A stretch of 64,000 nucleotides of DNA. Source: Terrisporobacter petrolearius (GTDB lineage: Bacteria; Bacillota; Clostridia; Peptostreptococcales; Peptostreptococcaceae). Positions 1 to 8,540 of the stretch are shown piece by piece. The notes below the pieces were generated by a model. The model saw nothing but the letters and a program-made list of their open reading frames with translations. It had not been told where the DNA came from and searched no databases. How positions within the stretch are numbered: position 1 is the stretch's first letter; each line of letters opens with the position of its first letter. The stretch lies in assembly GCF_032598785.1 (NCBI RefSeq), contig NZ_CP102984.1. The stretch is one strand, 5' to 3'. Both the position numbers and the translations under genes were made by a program.

Positions 1-148
1 CATTTTCAATATCGTTAATTATGCTCTCTTCATTTGGATATCCGTCTTGCCATTGATCAATATTATTTTCTTTAAAATAATTTTGAGCTTCTTCAATAAT
101 ATTTATAATTTCCTTTATATCTGATTTTTTTGATTTTCTAAATTCCAT
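1..148 (-). CDS. GNAT-family N-acetyltransferase, N-terminal fragment
   Basis: This is the first 49 residues of a protein that runs off the left edge of the window. Its start is an ATG at 148-146 preceded by a GGAGGTG ribosome site. The translation opens MEFRKSKKSDIKEI and continues with an AQ-YF-x-x-NNIDQWQDGYP stretch. This is the usual opening of the small GNAT acetyltransferases of Firmicutes, where residues of the first strand and helix precede the acetyl-CoA site. The acetyl-CoA binding loop lies outside the window, so the substrate cannot be judged. The family call is from remembered sequence pattern; confidence is good for the family and nil for the substrate. Confidence 0.72.
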   Translation of the reverse strand, partial: MEFRKSKKSDIKEIINIIEEAQNYFKENNIDQWQDGYPNEESIINDIEN

Positions 149-188
149 AGATTCACCTCCATATTTTTATTTAAATTTATTATATACG

Positions 189-219
189 AAAAAAACCCTC
201 CTAATAAAGAGAGCTTTTT
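189..219 (-). terminator. Weak Rho-independent terminator after the TVP38-type gene
   Basis: Read on the minus strand, a short GC-richer stem (GCTCTC against GGAGGG with one wobble pair) closes a seven-base loop and is followed by a run of seven T. It sits 15 bases after the stop of the membrane protein gene. The stem is short, so this is a modest call. Confidence 0.4.
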
Positions 220-233
220 CATATATAATAAAA

Positions 234-917
234 TTATTTACTTATCTTTTTTTCATATCTTTTATAAACAAAAAATAGTATTCCACTTACAATCAAGGTC
301 ACTATAAATACAGCGGCTGCCATAGTGTAATTCTTTAACCCAAGACAACACCCTCCAATAGTTGAAGAAACAACAGATGGTATCCTCGCCACTCCTGAAA
401 CCAATAAAAATGGCACAAGTTTAATATGTGTAATTCCTACCACATATGAAATAACATCTTTAGGAGTTCCTGGAATTAAAAATATAAAAAATGTTGTTAT
501 ATATAATTTTTTATTGTCTTTTAAAAAATTCATTTTTTTAATTTTTTCTGTTGATACAAAGATTTCTACAAAATCCATTCCAAATTTTTTAGCAAATAAA
601 AACACTACTATTTGCCCTAGTAAGGTTCCAATTAAGCACAGCACTGCACCCCAAAACCATCCAAATGCATATCCTGCTGCAATTTCAAAGGGCTCTCCTG
701 GTATAATTGCCACAATAATTTGAAAAGCTGAAATTCCTATCATAATAAATTTTCCCCATATTCCAGTACTACTTATCCATGCTCTAAATTCTCTTGGGTT
801 TTTTGCAAGGGAAACTATTTTTTTTCCTACTGTAAATCCTAGGGCAGCAATAATTAATAAAAATATTATTCCTCCAACTAATAGTATCTTCTGCTTCTTA
901 TCTAGTTTTTTTATAAT
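234..917 (-). CDS. TVP38/TMEM64-family (VTT domain) membrane protein with a non-AUG start
   Basis: This is a polytopic membrane protein of about 227 residues. It carries the VTT/SNARE-associated domain signature PGEPFEIAAGYAFG, then a membrane segment and the motif FLIPGTPKDVISY. Relatives (YtxB/YdjX-like) are about 220-230 residues, so an ATG at 743 would remove the first membrane helix (KILLVGGIIFLLIIAALGF) and be too short. The reading frame stays open upstream to an AAGGAGGG ribosome site at 923-930, but no ATG, GTG or TTG follows it. The only candidates are ATT at 920 or 917 and ATA at 914, and 917 is placed for spacing. Function is probably membrane or lipid homeostasis (scramblase-like family), not determined here. 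Confidence 0.7.
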   Translation of the reverse strand: MIKKLDKKQKILLVGGIIFLLIIAALGFTVGKKIVSLAKNPREFRAWISSTGIWGKFIMIGISAFQIIVAIIPGEPFEIAAGYAFGWFWGAVLCLIGTLLGQIVVFLFAKKFGMDFVEIFVSTEKIKKMNFLKDNKKLYITTFFIFLIPGTPKDVISYVVGITHIKLVPFLLVSGVARIPSVVSSTIGGCCLGLKNYTMAAAVFIVTLIVSGILFFVYKRYEKKISK

Positions 918-1058
918 AATTTCCCTCCTTACTTAAAATTTTTCATATTTTCAACTGTACTTATATTAACCAAATAGACTCATTACATTCTTCCTTCTAT
1001 AGACTTCTTTTCTCAAATGTATTAATTCTGTTTTTGTTATAAATTTCATGTTTGCACA

Positions 1059-1070
1059 GAACAATAGTTC
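1059..1070. promoter_or_regulatory. LexA (SOS) box
   Basis: The sequence GAACAATAGTTC matches the Gram-positive LexA consensus GAAC-N4-GTTC as a perfect dyad. It lies 55 bases upstream of the start of a Y-family DNA polymerase gene, a classic SOS target. The site is intact although the gene is broken. Confidence 0.75.
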
Positions 1071-1124
1071 GAATATAATTATATTGTAATAAACATTAGT
1101 TCCATTTGGAAGGAGGTACATTTT

Positions 1125-2377
1125 TTGAGCAAAAGACTTATTTTTCATATTGATGTAAACAGCGCCTATTTATCTTGGACAGCTGCTTATTTGCTAGATA
1201 AAGGATATAAAATAGATATTCGAAATATTCCTAGTGTCATAGGTGGCAACTAAGAGGCTCGCCATGGCATTGTATTAGCCAAAAGTGACCCTGATAAAAA
1301 TTATAAAATCCAAACAGGGGAAACTTTATTTTCCGCTAGAATTAAGTGTAAAAATCTAGTTGTCGTTCCTCCCCACTATGATTTATTTAAAAGATGTTCT
1401 GATTTTATGGTAGAACTTCTCAGTGAATATACGCCTAATATACAAAGATTTAGCTGTGATGAATGTTTTTTAGATTTTACAGGCATGGAAAATTTATACA
1501 AAATACCCTAGATCTAGCTTACGAAATGAAAGATCGAATAAAAAAAGAACTTAGTTTTACAGTTAATATAGGCATATCAAGCAACAAATTATTAGCAAAG
1601 ATAGCATCCGACTTTAACAAACCAAATAAAGTACATACCCTTTTCCCTGGAGAAATAGAGTTAAAAATGTGGCCTTTAGTTGTGGGTGAACTATTTGGGG
1701 TAGGTAAAAAAACTCTAAAAAAACTTAATAGCTATGGCATAAAAACCATAGGCGACTTAGCAAATTTTGATGTTGATATTTTAAAATATAAACTCAACTC
1801 TTATGGTGAGCAAATTTGGAAATATGCAAATGGAATTGAAAATTCAGAAGTTCGAAAAAGTAATTATATAGGTATTAAAAGTATGGGCAATAGTACAACT
1901 ACCCATTTTGATATAACAACTAAAAGTGAAGCCTCTATGGTTATTTCTTCTCTTTGCGAAACAATTGGTATGAGGCTTAGAAAAAACAATAGTTGTTTCA
2001 ATGTAATATCTATTCATTATAAAACTGATTCTTTCCTTTCTAGAAGAAAACAAAAGAAACTAAGCTATTTTACTGATAGCACTCAAGACATAAAAAAAGA
2101 AGCTATAAAACTATTTGGTGAACTATGGGAGGAAGAGCCTATTCGCCAAATAGGCGTACATGTAACAGGACTGTTTAATAATAATGAAGTTCAGCTATCT
2201 CTACTTGAAGAAGGGAACACTGAAAAAAAGAAAAATTTAGACAAAACTATTGATAATATCAGAAATAAATATGGAAAATATTCAATATCAACAGCTCAAT
2301 TTATAGATACCCCCATACCACCACTATGTGATGGTATAAACGAAGATGACTATCCCATGATGAGTAGCTTAATATAA
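1125..2377 (+). pseudogene. Y-family (UmuC/DinB-type) translesion DNA polymerase, inactivated
   Basis: The gene begins with a TTG at 1125, nine bases after an AAGGAGG site, and reads SKRLIFHIDVNSAYLSW, the catalytic-palm opening of Y-family polymerases with the first metal-binding Asp. It continues with GIVLAKS, SCDECFLDFTG (the SxDE-type metal motif), GISSNKLLAKIASD and a helix-hairpin-helix (GVGKKTLKKL). Two lesions break it: an in-frame TAA at 1251-1253, where a Gln or Glu is expected in GGNxEARHG, and a one-base loss in the A run near 1500-1503, after which the frame shifts and runs intact to 2377. The longest open piece begins at 1463 and lacks the first catalytic motif. Expression would be under the LexA box upstream. 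A full-length homologue is about 410-420 residues. Confidence 0.88.
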
Positions 2378-2399
2378 TATATTGGAAGGTGATAATTAA

Positions 2400-2660
2400 A
2401 TGAAACTTGTATCTAAAGAAATAGATATAGTCACTGTATTTGATAAAAATGGTAAAATACAACCTATTAAATTTAAATTTGAAGATAGAAATTCTACCAA
2501 AATTATAAAAGTAGATAAAGTTATGGATCTTGTAGATTGTAAATTTGCTGGTGATTCATTTATAGTTTATAAATGCCAATCTTGTATAAACAATATTATA
2601 AAACCTTTTGAACTAAAATTTGAAAGAAGAACTTGTAAATGGTATTTATACAAAATTTAA
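2400..2660 (+). CDS. Conserved small protein downstream of the Y-family polymerase
   Basis: This 86-residue protein starts 22 bases after the polymerase stop, with its own GGAAGGTG ribosome site. It has no signal or membrane segment. It has two well-placed Cys residues (YKCQSC), basic strands and ends CKWYLYKI. I recall proteins of this size and pattern next to clostridial Y-family polymerases, in the position where bacilli carry YolD, so it may modulate the polymerase. That role is inference. The gene remains open although the polymerase is broken, so it may be a bystander now. It shares the polymerase's transcript and ends at a terminator. Confidence 0.6.
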   Translation: MKLVSKEIDIVTVFDKNGKIQPIKFKFEDRNSTKIIKVDKVMDLVDCKFAGDSFIVYKCQSCINNIIKPFELKFERRTCKWYLYKI

Positions 2661-2662
2661 AT

Positions 2663-2710
2663 AATAAAAAGAACATCTACAAAATATGATTTGTAGATGT
2701 TCTTTTTATT
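2663..2710. terminator. Bidirectional Rho-independent terminator
   Basis: A 20-bp stem (AATAAAAAGAACATCTACAA and its complement) with a short loop and A/T runs on both sides. It closes the SOS operon on the plus strand and the symporter gene on the minus strand. Confidence 0.85.
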
Positions 2711-2759
2711 ATTTAGTTATATTAATTTGTAACAATAAAGAAAATTATTAAACTTGAGC

Positions 2760-4031
2760 TTACGCCACTATTTCTTGTTTTTCTTCACTACAATATTTGT
2801 CTATGTCAAAATCTTTTTCGCTATTGGCTATAATTAGTGTGCACACATTATCTCCCATAACATTAACTGTCGTTCTAAACATGTCTACTATTCTTTCCAC
2901 TCCCATAATTAATCCAATTCCTTCTAGCGGTAAGTTGACAGAAGTAAGAACCATAGATAGCATTATCATTCCAACACCTGGAACTCCAGCAGTACCTATT
3001 GACGCCAATGTGGCTGTTAAAACTATCGTTATCATTTGATTCATCTCTAAATTTATACCATATATTTGAGCTATAAATAAAGCTGCCACACCTTGCATTA
3101 TAGCAGTTCCATCCATATTTATAGTTGCTCCCATAGGTATTGTGAATGATCTTGTAGTTTTACCTACACCTAAATCTTCTAATATCTCCATACTAGCTGG
3201 AACGGACGCATTACTTGATGAAGTTGAGAAAGTAATAGCTGCAACTTTAGTAAACTTCTTTAAAAATGGCTTAATTTTTTGTCTTGTAAATACTTTAAAT
3301 AATCCACCATAAACCACAGTAACATGAATAGCTAAACCTAATAGTACAACTGCTAGATACTTAATTAAAACTAATATAGCATCTTTACCTACAGTTGAGA
3401 AAGTTTCTGCAACTAAGGCAAATACACCTATTGGGGCTGCCATCATTATTATTCCAACCATTTTCATGCATATGTCATTGGCACTTTCAAACACCTTTCT
3501 TACAGGCTCTGCTTTTTCACCCACCATGCTCATTGCCACTCCTGTAAGCAATGCAAAGAATATTATTTGTAGCATATCACCATTTGCAAATGATTCAATT
3601 GGATTTGATGGTATTATGCCAAGTATAATATCTACAAGTGATTTTGACTCTCCTATGGCTACCTCTCCAGTAACTACAGCACTCATATCTAGACCTGCAC
3701 CTGGCTTTAATACACTTCCTAAAAATAAAGCTATGATTATTGCTACAGCAGTAGTTGATAAGTAAAATACCATAGTTTTACTTCCTATTCTTCCTAATTG
3801 TTTAACATCTCCCATAGATGATGCTCCACATACTAATGAAACAAATACTAACGGAACAACCATCATTTTAATTGCAGATGTAAATCCAGTACCTAATACC
3901 TTAAATAATCCACCTATAATTACTGTGTCCTTAATATAACTTCCTGGCAATGATTTCAATATTAATCCAAACATAAAACCTAAAAATAACCCTAGTAAAA
4001 TTTTACTTGTTAATGTGACTTTTTTCTTCAT
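2760..4031 (-). CDS. Dicarboxylate/amino acid:cation symporter (DAACS, GltP/GltT type)
   Basis: This 423-residue secondary transporter takes up glutamate, aspartate or C4-dicarboxylates with H+ or Na+. It has the trimeric GltPh-type layout of about eight membrane helices and two re-entrant hairpins. The serine-rich tip of hairpin 1 (TFSTSSSNASVPAS, around residue 270), the NMDGTA cation motif in helix 7 and the GVPGVG hairpin 2 tip are all visible. Length is normal for the family (400-440). It is a single gene with its own ribosome site and a bidirectional terminator downstream. Substrate choice between glutamate and dicarboxylate cannot be made from motifs alone. Confidence 0.9.
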   Translation of the reverse strand: MKKKVTLTSKILLGLFLGFMFGLILKSLPGSYIKDTVIIGGLFKVLGTGFTSAIKMMVVPLVFVSLVCGASSMGDVKQLGRIGSKTMVFYLSTTAVAIIIALFLGSVLKPGAGLDMSAVVTGEVAIGESKSLVDIILGIIPSNPIESFANGDMLQIIFFALLTGVAMSMVGEKAEPVRKVFESANDICMKMVGIIMMAAPIGVFALVAETFSTVGKDAILVLIKYLAVVLLGLAIHVTVVYGGLFKVFTRQKIKPFLKKFTKVAAITFSTSSSNASVPASMEILEDLGVGKTTRSFTIPMGATINMDGTAIMQGVAALFIAQIYGINLEMNQMITIVLTATLASIGTAGVPGVGMIMLSMVLTSVNLPLEGIGLIMGVERIVDMFRTTVNVMGDNVCTLIIANSEKDFDIDKYCSEEKQEIVA

Positions 4032-4091
4032 TGTTAAATCTCCCTTATTTCTTTTTCGTCGTTACTATTCCATTATACATCATTTTTAATG

Positions 4092-4153
4092 TTTTTGTTT
4101 ATTTTTTTAAGTTTATATGTATTTATATATTATTTTTGTTTATTTTTTTAAGT
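4092..4153. repeat. Two 21-bp direct repeats in the symporter upstream region
   Basis: The intergenic stretch 4032-4328 has no gene. The same AT-rich 21-mer (TTTTTGTTTATTTTTTTAAG plus T) begins at 4092 and at 4133, an offset of 41 bases, about four helical turns. It lies 60-120 bases upstream of the symporter start, where a regulator could bind. Low complexity makes this tentative. Confidence 0.35.
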
Positions 4154-4328
4154 ATTTTAATCCAAATATTTATTTTTTTAACTTCAATGTAATTTGACAG
4201 GTGGTTATTAATGTGTTTGTTAAAAAATTCATTAATTTTCAAGGTTTATCGAACTTTAAATATATTTTAATACATTAACGTTCTAATTTTTAATATATTA
4301 AATCATAAGTTCTCTGAATTTTTAAAAT

Positions 4329-4366
4329 AAAGTACACCTAAAGGTATATACCTTTAGGTGTACTTT
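4329..4366 (-). terminator. Rho-independent terminator of the unknown gene at 4389-4970
   Basis: A 16-bp perfect stem beginning AAAGTACACCTAAAGG with a six-base loop lies directly downstream of the gene's stop on the minus strand, followed by an ATTTT run. Confidence 0.75.
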
Positions 4367-4388
4367 GCTAAATATAAAATTTATCATA

Positions 4389-4970
4389 TTATATTTCATA
4401 TATTTTAGTATTACAGTACTGCATAAGTGGTACCTCTAATTCTTTATCCAATTGGTTCATAATCATAGTAATATCATAGTAATTTTCATCTTTTTGATAA
4501 ATAGCATAGGTTGATTTTATATGTCCTTGTATGGAATCTGTTATTACTTTCGAAGGAGAACATACTTGACATTTTTTATTATTCATTTGACTATCTACAG
4601 GAATTAACTCTTCAACTTGCAAAGGATGTAATCTCCCTCCTGGATTAAAAAGTTTATCATAATCCTCTTCACTATACTCAATTACATAAGATGTTTCTGT
4701 ATTAGTATTGCTATTTTTTTTTATTATTTTTTCACTATTATTTTCAAAAATTTCTTTCGTTGTATATGTTCCTGAAAAATCACCCCTAACAGTTACTACC
4801 GATCCTTTTTTTTCACTATAATCTACTTCCATCGTTGTATTAGAAGAGAAGGTAATTATATTATTATTGTCTCTGTTTACTTCTTGACCTGTAACTCCGT
4901 ACTCAATTTTTAATTTTTTAGCATTGTTAACTAACTTTATTAGTTGTTGCAATGCACCACTTTCATACAT
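4389..4970 (-). CDS. Hypothetical protein, 193 residues
   Basis: I do not recognise this family. The start ATG at 4970 has a GGAGGTG site at good spacing and the gene has its own terminator, so it is likely real. The protein is soluble, without a signal peptide, rich in Asn, Thr and Glu, with alternating hydrophobic residues suggesting beta strands. A single CxxC (KKCQVCSP) lies near residue 135 and another Cys near the C-terminus, so metal or disulfide chemistry is possible but unproven. It is transcribed away from the leucine-rich-repeat gene next to it. Confidence 0.55.
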   Translation of the reverse strand: MYESGALQQLIKLVNNAKKLKIEYGVTGQEVNRDNNNIITFSSNTTMEVDYSEKKGSVVTVRGDFSGTYTTKEIFENNSEKIIKKNSNTNTETSYVIEYSEEDYDKLFNPGGRLHPLQVEELIPVDSQMNNKKCQVCSPSKVITDSIQGHIKSTYAIYQKDENYYDITMIMNQLDKELEVPLMQYCNTKIYEI

Positions 4971-5109
4971 TTAATCACCTCCATTTATTCATTTTTAATA
5001 AATATCATTTAATTATATTATAATTTAATATAAATTATTACTAACTCCATCAATCCATATTAACAAATCAATATCTTCAATCATATAAATAAAAAAGGAG
5101 GTGCGTAAA

Positions 5110-6654
5110 ATGACTAACTTAGTGCCGGACATAAATTTAAAGACTGTCATAAACCAATACTTTTCCAGGGAAAAAAACACAGAAATAACTAAATCAGACT
5201 TGGAAAGTATAAAAGGTTATATATATTCAGATATATCCTCCCTAGGCAAATATATCTGTAGTATAGAAGGTCTTCAGTATGCAATCAATATGACAGAGTT
5301 GCTTATTGAAAATAATTTATTAACTAGCATGGAACAACTTGTTAACTTACAAAATTTAAATACTTTATTTTTAAATAACAATTTGATTACAGTTGTGCCA
5401 GATTTGTCTAATATGACTAATTTGACGTCTTTACTACTTAACGGTAATGAGATTAAAGATATTTCACCTATTTCTAGTGGAAAAAATCTTAGATTTATTA
5501 AAATTAATGAAAATAGAGTTTCTGACTTATCTTCATTATCTACTTTAGAAAACCTTAAAGAATTACGTGCCATAAATCAAGATATAGAAATCAAAGATGT
5601 TATAGAGTCATCTGATTTCTATACATTAGATATTAGTTTTTTAAAAGACATTAATGGTGAAACACCAAAAAAAATATCTCCTACTCACTTAGGTAAATAT
5701 AATAGTGAGAATAAAGAGATAATTTGGGATACATCATTAGTTTCTTTTGAAAGTCCTAGTTTTACTTTTGAAAGTGATGATGGCTATTTTTCTGGTATTG
5801 TTACAGTAGATTTGGTAGATGTGGATCAAACTGTTATTATAGAAGACAAAAACTTACAAGAAGAATTAATGTTTATTTTAGATAAAAAGAACAATATTAT
5901 AACTTTAAAAGATATACTAAAGCTTCGATATTTAGATTTAAGCAATAAAAACATCAAATCTTTAAAAGGTTTAGAACATGCAAATAATTTATATACATTA
6001 ATATTAGATAACACTTACATTACTGATTTGCAGTATGTTCCTTCATCTGTTAATCATGTGTCTTCCAAAGACTTAAAAAACGAAGTAAACATTCCAGATG
6101 ATAGATTAAAATCACTTATAAATATTGTTCTAGGTAAAAATGATAAATGCATTCTTACTTTTAATGATATAAAAAACTTAACTGTTTTAGATGAATTCGC
6201 TAACCATATTAATTCTTTAGAAGGTTTACAATATGCTGAAAATTTAAAGATTTTAAGTCTTCTGAATAATAAAATTTCTGATATAAATCCTCTATGCGCA
6301 TTAACTAACCTAACTTATTTGGACCTTAGCAATAATAATTTAAAAGATTTGTCCCCTTTATCTTCTTTTTATCAAAATATCTCTTATGTTTATGCTAATA
6401 ATCAAAAAATTACAGTTGAAAGAGGTATGACTCCACAAAATAATATTTTTAACTTACCTTTAGATTTTGTAAAAGACATTGATGGAAGTATTATTAAAAA
6501 TATAACTCCTTGCCAAGGAGGAATATATAATAATGAAGAGAACTCTATAACTTGGAATTTAGATTGTATACCTTGTGACCTTAGCTTTAATTTTTCTGGT
6601 ATACATGATATTTTTTCTGGGACTGTTTATGTAAAGGTTAAAATAATCGAATAA
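5110..6654 (+). CDS. Leucine-rich-repeat (internalin-like) protein without a signal peptide
   Basis: This 514-residue protein is a protein-binding scaffold. The start is ATG 5110; a GTG at 5101 lies inside the AAAGGAGGTG ribosome site and is rejected. Three modules each begin with an internalin-type cap: VPDINLKTVIN near residue 4, IIEDKNLQEEL near 240 and NIPDDRLKSLIN near 328. LRR runs with 22-residue spacing follow modules one and three (NLNTLFLNNN, NLTYLDLSNN). Two beta-sandwich segments follow the repeats (KDINGETPKKISP...IIWD and KDIDGSIIKNITP...ITWN). There is no signal peptide, LPXTG, SLH or cell-wall repeat, so surface location is not supported, unlike classic internalins. It is a single gene ending at a bidirectional terminator. 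Confidence 0.8.
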   Translation: MTNLVPDINLKTVINQYFSREKNTEITKSDLESIKGYIYSDISSLGKYICSIEGLQYAINMTELLIENNLLTSMEQLVNLQNLNTLFLNNNLITVVPDLSNMTNLTSLLLNGNEIKDISPISSGKNLRFIKINENRVSDLSSLSTLENLKELRAINQDIEIKDVIESSDFYTLDISFLKDINGETPKKISPTHLGKYNSENKEIIWDTSLVSFESPSFTFESDDGYFSGIVTVDLVDVDQTVIIEDKNLQEELMFILDKKNNIITLKDILKLRYLDLSNKNIKSLKGLEHANNLYTLILDNTYITDLQYVPSSVNHVSSKDLKNEVNIPDDRLKSLINIVLGKNDKCILTFNDIKNLTVLDEFANHINSLEGLQYAENLKILSLLNNKISDINPLCALTNLTYLDLSNNNLKDLSPLSSFYQNISYVYANNQKITVERGMTPQNNIFNLPLDFVKDIDGSIIKNITPCQGGIYNNEENSITWNLDCIPCDLSFNFSGIHDIFSGTVYVKVKIIE

Positions 6655-6670
6655 ACAAACATAAATTTTT

Positions 6671-6710
6671 TAATAGAAAAAGCCAGTTCTTATACTGGCT
6701 TTTTCTATTA
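6671..6710. terminator. Bidirectional terminator between convergent genes
   Basis: A 17-bp stem (TAATAGAAAAAGCCAGT and complement) with a six-base loop and flanking A and T runs separates the LRR gene from the converging LppM-like gene; its right arm overlaps the latter's last codon. Confidence 0.88.
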
Positions 6711-7388
6711 AACTTCTTTATTTTTTCTTTTTCCTATAAAAATAAATCCACCAATAGCTATAATTGCTACTCCCCCGGCTATAATTATAATATTAGAAAA
6801 GTTTGGAACATTGAACTTGACATGAATGTTATCCAGTGTGTTTAAAGTATAGTTCCAGCTATAAGTAGTTCTTCCATCCTTCTCTTCAAATGTACTTGTC
6901 GCATTAGATTGTACTAGTTTAAATGGTGTTGTCATATGTAAATTCATATTAGCTGAGTTTCCTATAAAGCTAAGTATTGACAAATCTTCTTCTGTCATTT
7001 CTCCAATAAGAGCTTCTTTAATATTTAAAGTAACATCATAAGTATTGTAAATCAAACTTTTTTCTTCTGATATATTTATAAATTTACTATCTTTTATATC
7101 TTTATTTCCCCTTAACATTAAGTCTTTTATATTTCCTAAATCTTTATTCAGCAAATACCCTGACTGATTATCCTCATTTATTTTTTCAATAGAATCTGCC
7201 TTATACTCTTCTTTTACCTTTTGTAAATCCTCTTGTGTTATATTCTCAGCCATATAACTATTAGTTAATAATTTCATAGCTATGGTCATATTACCTTTTT
7301 TGTCTATATCCAATGTTATGTCTGTATTTACACATCCCACCAGTAAAATACTAAAACATACTAATAATATTGCTAATAATTTTTTCAT
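6708..7388 (-). CDS. LppM-domain lipoprotein with C-terminal membrane anchor
   Basis: This 226-residue protein starts with a lipoprotein signal peptide ending LLVGC (Cys19). It then has an LppM/DUF3153-type domain (residues 20-185; DITLDIDKKGNMT, GRTTYSWNYTLNTLDNIHVKFNVPN) and a C-terminal helix (IIIIAGGVAIIAIGGFIFI) followed by KRKNKE. This lipid-plus-helix arrangement fits extracytoplasmic display on the membrane. Related proteins in mycobacteria affect envelope and trafficking, but the role here is unknown. It is monocistronic, and the gene is transcribed divergently from the ribose operon. Confidence 0.75.
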   Translation of the reverse strand: MKKLLAILLVCFSILLVGCVNTDITLDIDKKGNMTIAMKLLTNSYMAENITQEDLQKVKEEYKADSIEKINEDNQSGYLLNKDLGNIKDLMLRGNKDIKDSKFINISEEKSLIYNTYDVTLNIKEALIGEMTEEDLSILSFIGNSANMNLHMTTPFKLVQSNATSTFEEKDGRTTYSWNYTLNTLDNIHVKFNVPNFSNIIIIAGGVAIIAIGGFIFIGKRKNKEV

Positions 7389-7540
7389 TTTTACCCACCT
7401 TTACTTAAATATTTCATATAATATTATATTCCCTATGGTAATAAATGACTAGTTAATCTTTTTTCTATTACATTTAAAATTTTATTTAACTTATTGTTAA
7501 ATACTATATCATTGTATATGTCAAATTCAATCGAATTATG

Positions 7541-7569
7541 TTGCACTATTTTTTTCAATATGTTACTCT
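7541..7569 (+). promoter_or_regulatory. Candidate promoter of the ribose operon
   Basis: TTGCAC and TACTCT are separated by 17 bases about 60 bases upstream of rbsK. The -10 is a poor match, so this is tentative and may need an activator or catabolite control. Confidence 0.35.
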
Positions 7570-7589
7570 ATATAAAGCAAAATTTTTTT

Positions 7590-7606
7590 TATACATAACA
7601 TGTATA
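7590..7606. promoter_or_regulatory. Perfect inverted repeat before rbsK, operator candidate
   Basis: TATACAT-AAC-ATGTATA is a perfect 7-bp inverted repeat with a three-base spacer. It sits between the candidate promoter and the rbsK ribosome site, a position where a bound repressor would block transcription. No repressor gene is adjacent, so the protein that reads it would be encoded elsewhere. Confidence 0.5.
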
Positions 7607-7629
7607 CAATATAAGTTTGGAGGTAAAAC

Positions 7630-8538
7630 ATGAAAAATATATGCGTTATAGGCAGCTTAAATATGGATTTAGTTGTTAATGTTGATACAATGCCAAAGCC
7701 TGGACAAACTCTTTTAGGAGGCAATTTCAAGGAAGTACCAGGAGGCAAAGGAGCTAACCAAGCCGTTGCAATGGCCAGATTAGAAGGAAATATTTTTATG
7801 ATAGGCAAAGTTGGAAATGATAGTTTTGGCAAAACATTAATAGAAGCCCTGAATAATGATAATGTTAATACAAATCATGTTCATATAGCTAATTGTTCTA
7901 CTGGTGTGGCATTTATAACTGTAGATAAAAATGCTCAAAACGCTATAGTTGTAGCCCCAGGAGCAAATTTTAAATTAACTAAAGATGATATAGATAAAAA
8001 TATAGATTGCATAAAAAACAGCGATATAGTAGTCATCCAATTAGAAACTCCTTTAGAAACTGTAAAATATGCTCTACAAGTTGCAAAAGACTTAAATAAA
8101 TACACAATACTTAATCCTGCACCAGCAGTTAAATTAGATGATGAAATAATAAAAAATGTGGATTTATTGACTCCTAATGAAACTGAATTAGAAATTATCT
8201 CTGAAATAAAAATAGAAAGTGAAGATGATATAAATAAAGCTGCTAGTAGAGTAATAGAAAAAGGTGTTAAAGAATTAATAGTTACCCTAGGATCTAAAGG
8301 TAGCTTATATATAAATGAAGAAAGATCATTCTTTAAATCTGCATATAAAGTTGAAGCAGTTGACACTACTGCTGCTGGAGATTCATTTACAGGAGCTTTA
8401 GCAGTTGCTCTATCAAACAATAAAACTATGGAAGAAGCCATGGATTTTGCTTCTAAAGTAGGTGCTTTATCTGTTATGAAAGAAGGCGCTCAAAGCTCAC
8501 TACCAACATTAAAAGACGTTGACAACTTTAGGAGGTAA
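7630..8538 (+). CDS. rbsK: Ribokinase RbsK
   Basis: Ribokinase phosphorylates D-ribose to ribose-5-phosphate with ATP in the cytoplasm. The 302-residue protein has the PfkB-family opening GSLNMDLV (residues 8-15), the substrate loop GGKGAN at 37-42, and the C-terminal signature DTTAAGDSF at 245-253 with catalytic Asp251 and the anion hole. Length is typical (about 300). It opens the operon rbsK-D-A-C-B, with a GGAGG site and only two bases to rbsD. The order resembles the Bacillus operon, but without a leading rbsR. Confidence 0.96.
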   Translation: MKNICVIGSLNMDLVVNVDTMPKPGQTLLGGNFKEVPGGKGANQAVAMARLEGNIFMIGKVGNDSFGKTLIEALNNDNVNTNHVHIANCSTGVAFITVDKNAQNAIVVAPGANFKLTKDDIDKNIDCIKNSDIVVIQLETPLETVKYALQVAKDLNKYTILNPAPAVKLDDEIIKNVDLLTPNETELEIISEIKIESEDDINKAASRVIEKGVKELIVTLGSKGSLYINEERSFFKSAYKVEAVDTTAAGDSFTGALAVALSNNKTMEEAMDFASKVGALSVMKEGAQSSLPTLKDVDNFRR

Positions 8539-8540
8539 TT

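Noticed and set aside
966..1148. Minus-strand 60-codon ORF over the polymerase promoter
   Set aside because: It overlaps the LexA box and the real polymerase start, lacks a ribosome site, and its translation resembles no known protein.
5101..5109. GTG start for the LRR protein
   Set aside because: The GTG is part of the AAAGGAGGTG ribosome site; ATG 5110 has correct spacing.
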